From Simmondsia chinensis (Eukaryota; Streptophyta; Magnoliopsida; Caryophyllales; Simmondsiaceae), in contig JAGTTD010000011.1 in NCBI GenBank assembly GCA_018398585.1, forward strand, positions 3,967,001-4,031,000: 64,000 nt of DNA, in the 5' to 3' direction. The position numbers and the translations under genes are program-made. Each line of letters starts with the position of its first letter. The stretch's first letter is position 1. Of this stretch, positions 31,709-41,300 are shown piece by piece. The notes beneath the pieces are model-generated. The model did not search any database, was not told the DNA's origin, and saw only the letters and a program-made list of their open reading frames with translations.

Positions 31709-32300
31709 GTTTGTTGAGTGGCTTGGTTGCTATGAAACTGGTGCAAACTGTTGATTTGGGCTCTTTGTTATGGAAATCTTATGCAGAAAAAATAAGATCA
31801 AAGTCCTCAACCTTATTATATAAATGCCCACATGAAGTATATTGCTATTATCTTGTGGATGGCGTCTCATGTTTTTTCTTTGTTGTTTTTCCGGCAATGA
31901 CATTATAAGCTTAGTAAGTTAATCCCGGTTTGAGGATTTGATGTTACATTGAGACACACTTGAATTTGAGGAAGACAATCCCATTTGGTTTCTATGTTTG
32001 GTTTAGTGAATGCTTGGCAAATCGCTTATTGTTCCTGTGTGAATTTCTCTCTCCCTCTCCCTCTCTGTATCTTTTTGGGTTCTTTACGTTGCAGTTGTCT
32101 ATAATTTGTCCACTATGTCAATGTAATAGTTGCAGTTAAGTTTTGTTAATTTAGTTTATGTATAGTTTATATTGTGTCAGTTTAGTAATAGAGTAAAATT
32201 AATGTAAAGTTGGCAGAGAAACTTTTAATGGTTTGGGTTTGGGCGGGCTTGTGTTAGGTTATTTGTATGTAATATAATGGGTCATTAAATAAGATTGATC
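31709..32300 (+). other. Possible distal 3' UTR exon of the Barentsz gene
   Basis: An acceptor-like GATTATTTCAG ends at 31708. The following 590 bp are more balanced in composition than the surroundings and lack repeats. An ATTAAATAAG stretch near 32284 could serve for polyadenylation. Together with the donor-like site at 28342 this would be a spliced UTR exon. There is no coding evidence, so this is a guess from splice consensus only. The alternative is unrelated intergenic DNA. Confidence 0.25.
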
Positions 32301-32969
32301 TTTGGTGTACAGACGTCTCTTTTCTTAATTTCACTTAGCTGCGATTCAACATGTCACTTCATTATACACCCACATTTTTCTCTTTCTAAATGTGGACGCT
32401 TTACTTGATAGCGTTTTTACTGTTTTCTTTTTTTTTTTTTTTTTTGGCTGGCCGGGGGGGATTGTTTACATCAAAGTTCTTATATATATATATATATATA
32501 TACACGTTTTTGTTGTATTAATTTAATTTGTGTATTTTTGATTATGTTAATTTAGTCTCTTTATAATTTATATTGAGTCATTTGTTCAAATTTAATTTAA
32601 GATGATATAATTTTTAATGGCACAATTTCTTCAAATATTACTAAACTGATTATAAATTCACCTGTTGATTCGGTTCACTTTATGGGCAAATTATTAAAAA
32701 TTTTATTAACAATTTAATATAAATATTATTTGAAGGATTAATTGACACACGATCAATTGTATAAGGACTAGTTTGATACGATTAAAAGTATAAGGATTAA
32801 ATTGATAGAATGGATAGAGCATTGAAATTTTGGTGTAAGTACTCCTTTTTTGGTTGGAGTCAAGTGTAAAAGTATTTGTTGGGATCAAAATTTAACAATT
32901 AAATCATACATTTACGGCACTGAGTTGCTAGGTAGTAATGTAGGACTAGGACTTGGAGCTAGGGCTCCA
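32301..32969. other. Intergenic AT-rich DNA
   Basis: Contains a T-run (32428-32446), a TA microsatellite (about 32479-32502) and degenerate short blocks (GTGTATTTTTGATTATG, TTAATTTAGTC). No gene or clear element end is visible. Confidence 0.5.
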
Positions 32970-32977
32970 TTGCATCT

Positions 32978-33618
32978 AGAGGTTGCCAGTGGGCTGGGTC
33001 GGCCCGTAACAAGGCCCGGCCCGGCCCAGCCCATGTGGGCCAAGGCCCAGCACGGCCTGCTACTGTAGCAGGCCGAGCTGGGCCGAGCCCGGTTCCCAAG
33101 TGGGCCGGGCTCTGGACCCGGGCCCGGGTTCGTTTGGGTACATTTTTATTATTATATATGTATATATATTAATTTTAGGGTTATTTATATTTTACTACCC
33201 TGACCTTTTTGGTAATTATCAAAAAGTTTAGGGTAGTAAAATGTAAATAAACCTAATAAAATCACAAAAAAAATTGTAGCTTACATGATAATGGTGAACT
33301 TTATATGTTAGAGGTATGGGGTTCAAATCCTACTAGTGTCAATTTTGTATCAAATTTTTGTCCTTTTTTTGTGAAGTATGTTAAATTATTTTTATACCCA
33401 ATAAAATTATAAAAAAATCCTAACCCACATGGTAATAATGGTGCTTTGCATGCTAGAGGGGTGGAGTTTGAATCTCATTAGTCTCATATTTTTGTAAAAT
33501 TGTCAAGATTTAAAACAAAAAAATGGGGGGGGGGGGGGGGGGGGGGGGCCGGGCCCAGGCCTGACTCAGCCCGGTTTGGCCTCTAGGCCTAGCCCGACCC
33601 GGCCCGTGGTCACCTCTA
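32978..33618. mobile_element. hAT-like non-autonomous DNA element rich in GGCCCG
   Basis: The ends AGAGGTTGCCAGTGGGCTGG and, inverted, AGAGGTGACCACGGGCCGGG form terminal inverted repeats. An 8-bp duplication, ttgcatct (32970-32977 and 33620-33627), flanks them, as expected for hAT insertions. The outer 130 bp on each side are GC-rich with repeated GGCCCGG. The core is AT-rich and holds two related about 95-bp blocks (33257-33350 and 33401-33495), each with a GTTCAAATCC or GTTTGAATCTC motif. A G-run (33525-33548) lies near the right side. It has no transposase. Confidence 0.75.
33177..33256. mobile_element. 80-bp hairpin MITE nested in the hAT-like element
   Basis: GGGTTATTTATATTTTACTA and CCCTGACCTTTTT face their near-perfect inverse, AAAAAGTTTAGGG and TAGTAAAATGTAAATAAACC, across a loop of about 10 bp. 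The arm sequence is that of the 525-bp element at 35593-36118, so this is a minimal derivative of the same family. Confidence 0.65.
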
Positions 33619-33950
33619 ATTGCATCTCATAACACTCTCATTTTCAAGTTACAAAATTAATGAAATTTTGAAAATTTAGTTTATGGGGTTATTTGGCGTA
33701 GTTTTTGATTTTTTAAAAATTAAGGTTTTAAAAATGATTTCTCTTGCTTTTGATTTTCTATTTTTAATTTTTACATAACTTTGGAAAAAACATAAAATAA
33801 AAATAACAAAAAATTGTTAATTCAAACAACTTTCTAATTGAAAATTGCATATGCGAAATTATGATTTAATAATTTTAATGATAAAAGGAAACTGAGTTGG
33901 GATGCTGTGTGCATAATATCATGGACCCTATTCAAAATTGAATGGAACAA

Positions 33951-34190
33951 AAGCAACATTCTCAGTGCTCCAAAGGCTCCCACATAAGCAAGGACTTAAG
34001 GAGTGGATTTACACAGCTCCCTCATAGTGTTACCTTGAAAAGAGGCTATTTTTAAACATCCTCAACCTGAAGGGTGCAACATGATGACTTTTCAAAAGAT
34101 TAGCCATCTCGGTATTACTCTCACCCAAACACGCTTAATTTCAAAGTTCTAATAAAATCCGATGCTTGCGTGTTGGTACCCTCTTAGGTG
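33951..34190 (-). mobile_element. 5S-derived SINE, long form, with 17-bp target duplication
   Basis: A perfect 17-bp repeat, aaaattgaatggaacaa (33934-33950 and 34191-34207), flanks this 240-bp copy. On the minus strand it starts CACCTAAGAGGGTACCAAC, then 5S-like GCATCGGATTTTATTAGAAC, AATTAAGCGTGTTTGGGTG, AGAGTAATACCGAGATGGC, then CAGGTTGAGGATGTTT and a decayed 3' module (CTTATGTGGGAGCC, GAGCACTGAGAATGTTGC). It is more diverged than the other two long copies. Confidence 0.85.
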
Positions 34191-34324
34191 AAAATTGAAT
34201 GGAACAATCATGTCAAATCCATTCAGACAAATAGCCCTAAATTAAGTTTATCAGTTTGAATGTTGCAGTTGGGCGCTCTGCCCTTAAAGAGGGAGGTCTT
34301 AGATTTAGGGCAAGGTCAGACCTT

Positions 34325-34440
34325 AACAAGAAGAACAACAAATCTAACACCTGAAAGGCTCCCCCCACGACAAAGTTTGAGGAAGGTTAAATACACACAG
34401 CTTGACCCCTATAAAGTGAAATGTCAAATCCTATTTAGGG
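34325..34440 (-). mobile_element. Decayed SINE, short form
   Basis: The minus strand shows TATAGGGGTCAAGCTGTGTGT, a degraded form of the GGGGTAAGGCTGCGTACAT block, then GGGGGGAGCC, TTTCAGGTGTTAG and TTGTTGTTCTTCTTG. The order fits the family, but divergence is high and the ends are not defined. Confidence 0.5.
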
Positions 34441-34999
34441 TATTATTATACTTTCTTACCATCGGAGAGAAAAGAAAGGATCAACCTTTTTACCTGCTAA
34501 ACCTACCTAAATAGGGGGCTCTCAGTAGAATCTCATATCAGATTCCCCTCTCTCTCTCAACTCTGCTTATGAAAAGACCCCAAAAAAAAAAAAATTTAGC
34601 ATTTAGCGCAGGAGAGTTGAAAGAAAGCTTCAAAATAACCCGATGCGCTTTTCTTAAGACTGTAGAATGAAGGGTTAGATTCTTCATATAATAAGATTTC
34701 GCCTCGGGCAACTAGTAGTTCTATCTATCGACCTCTCGAAACATAGTAATCCTGTGGTAAAACTATCAAGAAGATTTTAGAACTACAGGTTCTAGGTTCA
34801 TATCTCCTCTCTCACAACCCTGCTTACTTACAGAAAGAATTGTCGAAATCTTTAACATAGCTCGCAAAAAATCATTCCACGCCAATTATCTGAAATTCAA
34901 ATAACAAGTAAAATCATCACAAAAATAAAACCTTTCTACATTCATTATGGAACTCAATACTAATATAATCATAGCGAGGAGAAAGGATAACACAAAAGA
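34441..34999. other. Intergenic DNA, no recognised gene
   Basis: Mixed-composition DNA with no frame longer than about 80 codons and no repeat I recognise. It may include the end of the beta'-COP 3' UTR, which reads leftward from 35166. Confidence 0.4.
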
Positions 35000-35166
35000 G
35001 TATCCCAAGTGAAGAGAAAATTTAAAGGAAAAAAAAAATATATATGGAAAAACAACAGAGGGTTGGAAAAATGTGTCTAAGATTTGGGTCCCTTAAGGTT
35101 CCATGCACCACAAAAATGTCGTAACGCAACTGCTGCAAACCAGTCCTTTCTCACCTGCCTCCGAAC
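35000..35166 (-). other. Probable last 3' UTR exon of the coatomer beta' gene
   Basis: On the minus strand a clean acceptor (CCAGTTGCAG) ends at 35167. The following exon-like sequence GTTCGGAGGCAGGTGAGAA continues to about 35080. It pairs with a donor (CTTGGAG|GTAAGA) at 37583 downstream of the alternative coding exon 25. The translation joins smoothly across this junction, but it lies after the TAG of exon 25, so it would be UTR. The polyadenylation site is not clear. Confidence 0.4.
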
Positions 35167-35337
35167 CTGCAACTGGAAAACGAAATGCAGCAAATTTGTT
35201 AGCGTCTGTTACGTAAAGTTTTTGTTTGTAGTTTTTGGTTTTTGAAAAACTAAGAGCCAAATTTTGAAAACCAAGTTTTCTTATTGTGAGTTTCCTATTT
35301 TCGTTTTTCACTAAAATTAAGAAGGAAAACTAAAAAT

Positions 35338-35455
35338 ACAACAGCAACCTAGTTTCTTAGAGAAGCTCCCGCCAAAGTAGGGTCTAGAGAAGTAAGATAT
35401 ATGCAACCTTACCCCTACAAAGTGGTACCATAAAGGGAGGCTGTTTTGGAAACCC
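35338..35455 (-). mobile_element. SINE, short form
   Basis: The minus strand reads TTTTTAGGGTTTCCAAAACA, GCCTCCCTTTATGG, GTAGGGGTAAGGTTGCATAT, TTTGGCGGGAGC, then AGGTTGCTGTTG. It is a diverged copy of the short form and has no clear target duplication. Confidence 0.65.
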
Positions 35456-35592
35456 TAAAAAAAAAAAGAAGGAACAATATTTTAAAAAAGTAAGTCAAGT
35501 CAAATAAAGCAATACCAGACATGCAAGCAACCAAAAAAAAAAAAAAAAAAGCAACCATAATAACAGACATGCAAGCCTCAGGGTAAAAAAAA

Positions 35593-36118
35593 AGGGTTAT
35601 TTACATTTTAGCACCCTAACTTTTTTAGAAATAATAAAAAGGACCTTAACCTTTTTGAATTATTAAAAAAGCCCCTAAGTTTTTATTGTATTAATAAAAA
35701 GGCCCCTCTCAAGCGTGATGACGTCATTTTCCATCAACAGAGCTAATTTGGTAATTGCTTTTTATTAATGCTATAATAAAATAACCTAAAATACACTTCC
35801 AACTCCCTTATTATTACTTTATAAGCACAAAATTCGAGATATTGTTTTATGTATTTCGCTTAATTTGTTTCAAAATATGATTATTAAGGAATATTTTTAT
35901 CATTTTACTATAGCATTAATAAAACACAGCTGTCACATCAGCTCTGTCGACCAAATATGACATCATCACGTCAGAGAGAAGCTTTTTTATTAATACGACA
36001 AAAACTTAGGGGTCTTTTTATCAATACGACAAAAACTTAGGGGTCTTTTAATAATTCTAAAAGGTAGGGTCCTTTTTATTATTTCCAGAAACGTCGGGAT
36101 ACTAAAATATAAATAACA
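35593..36118. mobile_element. Long-arm hairpin MITE
   Basis: The left arm (about 150 bp) reads GGGTTATTTACATTTTAGCA, CCCTAAC, AATAATAAAAAGGACCTTAA, CCCCTAAGTTTTTATTGTA, TGATGACGTCAT. The right arm is its inverse and ends GATACTAAAATATAAATAAC. On the right side a CTTAGGGGTCTTTTTAT-type 32-bp unit is duplicated in tandem (about 36007-36049). The pairing arms and short AT core fit a foldback MITE. The flanks are A-runs, so the target duplication cannot be judged. Confidence 0.7.
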
Positions 36119-36217
36119 AAAAAAAAAAAAAAAACCCAAAAACAATGAAGAATTGTGTAAAGATTTTTACATTTTAGTTTCTCAAAACCAAAAGCTACAA
36201 ATAAAAACTATACCAAA

Positions 36218-37065
36218 AGCCTTTATCAACCAGAAATATATTCTATACAGAGTTTGCGTTCCAAATTAACTAACAGTGAAAACGAATACTTTCTAATGAA
36301 CATAAGAAAACAATTAGGGCCCCTTTCTTGCAAAAGATCTTCCTAACACATGGGCATATCAAGACATCAGATAGTTCAATTGGAAGAAAATACCCCTAAG
36401 CAATACAATTAGGAATAGAACGACCTAACCCAGTGATCTAGTCAACCATATTTCCCACTCTCTAAAAGTAAAAAAGAATAATACCCACATCATATAACTA
36501 TCTTTCCATAAATCGAATGATTTCAAGTATATAGGTATGTGAACCGGGTACATTCTTTGGGTACATTATTACATTACTATTCTACCGCTAGTAATGTGAT
36601 AATAATGTGATACTGAAAGTAATGTTACATGTACCTAGTTAAGTGTTTTACGATTGGATAGGTGAACTGGGTACATTCTCTAGGCGCAATTAACTTCACT
36701 ATTCTACCACTACTAACGTAGTAACATTGTATAGTAAAACCATTATACGTATAAGAATCACCCCAATGAATATTCCATTACTTTGGATACATGTAACATG
36801 ACGCACAAGGTATTTGGTCGTACAAAAATATGAACATCACCTCTGCAGGAAAGTTTGAATGTTGAAACCATGTTTTATAACTATATGAGGTTACTGTCGT
36901 TTGTCTGCCTTATCAATTCAACTGAGAAACTATCCGTGTAACACATGTCGGGTTGATCATGTTCTAGGCCAGTGGGAGAATTTTTTAATGAGAGAAAGCC
37001 AAGACCTTGTGATCCGAAGCACATGTTTGCATGATGCAACTATTTCGCTGTATTTTGAATCTTAA
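36218..37065 (-). other. Intron-like DNA in the coatomer 3' UTR region with a duplicated block
   Basis: No coding sign. A 125-bp block is repeated: 36531 on (ATAGGTATGTGAACCGGGTA) and 36657 on (ATAGGTGAACTGGGTACATT), each followed by an ATTACTATTCTACC-type segment. The copies are diverged. If the 3' UTR splice model is right, this is intron. Confidence 0.45.
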
Positions 37066-37345
37066 GGCATGTTTGGCCAAGCTTCTTTATGGGGAAAAAT
37101 GTTCTTTTCCTTAAAAAACTTTTTTTTAGATTTCAAAGGAGTTTTGCCTGAAGCATAAACTATTTTTTAACTTTTAAGCAAAAGTAAGAAAATAGTGTTT
37201 CCCATTTAAAGTAGAAATAGAAGCAAAAACCAAAAACTTCTTAAGACAAAAAATAGCCATATTAACAATATATTCTACAAAAGCACTTTTGCAAGAAATG
37301 ATTACGAAGAAAGCAGTATTTTTTCATAGCTCCGCCAAACGAGAC
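37066..37345. mobile_element. Tourist-like MITE
   Basis: The ends GGCATGTTTGGCCAAGCTTC and, inverted, GTCTCGTTTGGCGGAGCTAT are flanked by TAA (37063-37065 and 37346-37348), a 3-bp duplication as in PIF/Harbinger MITEs. The element is 280 bp with poly-A and poly-T-rich inner arms (CTTTTCCTTAAAAAAC). Confidence 0.6.
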
Positions 37346-37582
37346 TAAGCCACCCACAAGCTAATAAGAAATTACAGAATAACTTTGTGGAACCGTATTA
37401 ATACGGAGGACACAGACGAATAAATAAGCAAAGAAATTCCGGCATATGACCATAAGATGCATAAAAAATATAAGCAGAGAACGAAGCCCACATGTGTTCA
37501 AAGTTGAACTATGTTTTGATGTCTACGCCTTCAAGTATACACAACGGCGAAGGATTAAGCATGTTCATGTTGATTTTCTTAC

Positions 37583-37651
37583 CTCCAAGTGATGAGTGTG
37601 TACAGCTAGAACCAGCAGCGTATGAGGACTTCTAAGGATGCTGAGTAAGCA
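37583..37651 (-). CDS. COPB2: Alternative last coding exon of coatomer beta' (exon 25)
   Basis: On the minus strand, ATCTTGCAG precedes TGCTTACTCAGCATCCTTAG. An in-frame donor within exon 24 (GAGTGGG|GTACGA, exon end at 38425) joins it to give EEEWVLTQHP and a TAG stop at 37634-37632. This isoform would be 912 aa. As I recall, plant beta'-COP proteins often end with an EEWVLTP-like tail, so this may be the ancestral ending and the 915-aa form an intron-retention variant. The exon then continues as UTR to a good donor at 37583. Confidence 0.6.
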
Positions 37652-37738
37652 CTGCAAGATCGAAAAATAGGAAGAATAAGAGACTCTCAAGCATCAAAAT
37701 TCATATATACTTTGGGTTTATACATATATATATTTAGG

Positions 37739-38184
37739 GGGTGTAAATGAGTCGAGCCGGCTTGTCGTAAAGCTCGAAAAGCTTGGCTCATTTCGAGCTC
37801 GAGTCAGCTCATTTAGCTTCTCAAGTTGAGCCCAAGCCTAATGAAGCTTACGCATGTAGACTCGTAAGCCTAAATGGGCTTAAGTGAGCCTATCATAATA
37901 TAAGCTTCAATATTTCCAACCGAGTCAAGTTTAAGCCTAAATGAGCTAAAGCCCGAGCCTAAACAATCCTAGATTGATCTTAAATGAACCCAAAAGTTGC
38001 AAGCTTCGTTCAGAACTCACTAAGCCAGGTTTGAGCTCAGCTGAACCGTGCTCAACCTATGGTGAGTAAAGCTCAAACTTAGCGAGCTTCGTTTGAGCCT
38101 GAGCCAAGCTAAATGTCAACGAGCCGAGCCAAGCCTAGCCTAGCCTTGAACCTGACAATTTCAGGCTCTGCTCAAATACACTTG
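37739..38184. repeat. GAGCC-rich repeat, probable hAT-type MITE
   Basis: The left side GTGTAAATGAGTCGAGCCGG and, inverted, the right side GTGTATTTGAGCAGAGCC look like terminal inverted repeats. Inner sequence is made of repeated GAGCCAAGC / AAGCTCGAA / GAGCTCGAG motifs. It lies in the alternative intron between exons 24 and 25 of the coatomer gene. No clear target duplication was found. Confidence 0.45.
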
Positions 38185-38395
38185 ACTACGTCAATATTCA
38201 GAACACAGCTAAGTAAAATCACAGAAAACCAAAGGATCCAATTATGGTGACACTAAGGGGAACCAGAAGTACATGAAAATGAATGCAAGACAAAGACACG
38301 AGAAAAAGGAGTCAGATATGACACTTCAGAGGAAAATCTAATAATCACCAGAGAAAAAAGATATGGATTTTCAACACTGGACCAACCAACTGCGT

Positions 38396-41300
38396 TTAGG
38401 CTGATGTTCCTTCTTTATTCGTACCCCACTCTTCTTCAGCCTCATTGCCGTTAACGAGTACAGCACCATCATTTGAATCAGCATCCACCACAACAGCCTC
38501 TTCCTGTCCCTCTTCTGCTTCGTTCTGCTCCTCATTATCACCATCATCATCATCATGGACCTGCAAAATGACAATGTCATAGAATTAGATGCAGTACCTG
38601 GTGTGGTAATGATTACAACAACCCAGTGCCTAAAAGGCTCCCGCTAAGGCGGGCTCTGGGGGTTGAAATGCACGTATCCTTACCCCTACAGGGTGCTACC
38701 CTGAAGGGAGACTGATTCTAAGGGCCCCAACCCAATGTTGATTCTGAATAAAAAATATATGGCACTTGCAATGGAAGACGGGCAGTGGCAAACACTGCAT
38801 TGTGTCAACATGCGTCGAATTAGTATTTTTCATAAATCGTGACAAAACATAGCAAACATATTGATTAGATAAATTTGTTAACGAATGATAGATTGTGTTA
38901 GGTCCGAGTCAAAATCAAGTCCCGTCATGTTGTGTTTGAATTCATTGTAGCAACACTGAGTTATGTTTGTGTCATGTTAGATTTTGCCAGACAATTGCTG
39001 GCCTAAACAATTTTATCATAGGATTGAACACATGATGAAACCTTCCACCTCAAGGCACACAAAGATTCAGAGATTGGCAAACAAGAATCTAGAGATTGAC
39101 ATGCAGCAGATACCTCATCGTCGTGAACTGTGTCTCCATTTTCAAGCGGTTGATCTTCACTTATTTGCATGCTTTTGAAGGCTTCCACAAGATCAGTTTT
39201 TGACTTCTCGGCGTAACTTATGTATTCCTCAGCAGGTGGATAACTACCCCTACAAGGATAAAAGGAAATGAATTGACATATTTAGGCAAGCGAGGATGGG
39301 GACTCCAACCCTGGACCTCTGGTACTAGTGGAAGCATTGTTTGGTAAGGTGAGCTAGCTTCACAAAAATGTCCTCTATAATGTACCTAGTTTCGGCGACT
39401 TTAGTCTCGATGGCTAGAGCAATTTGCCAATCTTCAAACAAATTAGGGTATGCTTGAGGATCAGCCAAAGACTCTGCAGCCTTTGGGTTCACCTGCATAT
39501 AATATCAGAAAAAAAGATAAGTCATATGACTGAATTTCCAGCAAATAATATTGGTAAGAACGACAAAAGAAGATGAAGCATGATAATTCAAGATTAGTAC
39601 GTTCCGAGCAAATGATGCCTTAGAATATGTCTAGCCCACAGGCAACGTAATCAGAAAATTTTTATATACACAACCTACAAGACCTACAGGCATTTCGGAT
39701 TCTTGAAAAAGAGAACAGGTAGCCCCTGAAATGCTAAAACATTGCTGGAGTGGTGATGGAATTTTATAGGATGCAAAACTTCATGACAGTAAATGGCGAA
39801 AAAATTACCTTACTGAGGTCCTTTCTCCATAAAGCGACAATTTCTGAGACCTTGCTGGGAAGGTATGACCGTGCCATCAAAGCAGCCTCTGGTATGCGAT
39901 TGCTGCAAAGAGGAAGTTTGTTCAGAACATCATACTTTAAGGGCTTTGGTTACCAGGAAGTAACACAGGGATGTGGAACTCATGAGAGGTAGGTATTTGC
40001 CCTCTTGTTTGGTTACCAGGAAATTCATAGAACAAGGGAAGTTCTAGTTCCTGGGAAGTTCCAACTCCCTTTTATACAAGAACTAACTTATCTGTGGGAC
40101 TAGGTAAATTCTAGTTCTTGGGAAATTCAATTTCCCATCCTCAAAACCAAACACAAATACATATTTCTTGGACAATTGACACAGGAACTAAATTTATAAG
40201 AAATACAATTTCCATAGGAATTTATAGCACACAAGAAATTTTCATATAACCTGTCTATCAAGAGCTGGAGGCACTCTTCCAATTTACCCAACATGAACAA
40301 GCAAAGGAAAGCAACATTGTTTTTCCCCTGATCTTTTGCCAGTGTTGCAAGCTTGGAAATTCCTTCTGCATCTCCTATTGAAGAGTAAAGAAGCAGCAAG
40401 CCACTGAAATCCATTGCATACTTCAGACATTCTTCTGCCATTTCAAACTGCAATCATAAGCAAACATTAGAAAAATATCAAGTGAAAAAGAAACGAAAAT
40501 GTGTATGACCAAAAGCAGTAAAACAAAAGTATATAGAACACTATTGACATTTTGAATACAAAGTACTATAATGGATAAGGCTAAAGGGTCCAAACAACAG
40601 CTTAAAGCTAAGAAAAACCAGTCAACAATGTTGCTTTCGTTTGCTTGTTCTAGGCAAAAGTAAACAAACGTTCTGTTAAGTTCTAGGCAAAAGCTCTACA
40701 TCAATTAGAATAGATGCCTTCATTCTGTTGTCAGCAGAGAATCAAATAAAAGCCCTTATACACAAATTTTTAGCTAGATGTTACACAAGTGGCCATTATA
40801 TAACGATATTGTAGTAACAGCCTCCATAATACAATATATGCTGAGTTTTATTTACTAAGACATATTAACAAACACAGAAGAAGGATCCACTGGGAATGAA
40901 TTTATATGTTACAAAGTAAGAAAGGGAACAAAAACAATGCTTAGAAAACAACGTTTTACTTCAGAAAGTACAAAGTGATTGTTGCGGCCAGTTATGTAAC
41001 ATTTATGATGCATCACTTCTGTAACATTGTGACTGCGAACATCCACTATTTGATTGGTTGACAAGCATTGAACATGATATTTTATCACAAAGTCAGGACA
41101 AGGAAACGAGTCAAGAGATGACCCTAAACACAAGTAGATTGCTCTAAATTAATTCCCTCCCTCCTTCCCCCTTCTCTCGCTGCGGAACTACGTGATCGCA
41201 CATCACTATTTGATTGCATGGTTGACAAGCTTTGAGCATAGTCAACTACAAGTACGTGTTTATGTGGTTAAGCCATCCAGGATAGTCAACTACCTTTCCT

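Larger units (their letters stand above)
35215..36217. mobile_element. MITE-like foldback element hosting a SINE and a second MITE
   Basis: The left arm AAGTTTTTGTTTGTAGTTTT, TGGTTTTTGAAAAACTAAG pairs with the right arm TTTAGTTTCTCAAAACC, AAAAGCTACAAATAAAAACT. This is the family seen at 27780 and 31360. A SINE (35338-35455) and a 525-bp hairpin MITE (35593-36118) interrupt it. Without these the element is about 350 bp. Confidence 0.5.

Noticed and set aside
32479..32502. TA microsatellite as a regulatory site
   Set aside because: It is a simple TA repeat in AT-rich DNA, with no adjacent gene start.
39270..39385. tRNA-derived repeat (ACCCTGGACCTCTGGT block) between exons 22 and 23
   Set aside because: Only a short stretch looks tRNA-like; there is no A box, tail or target duplication.
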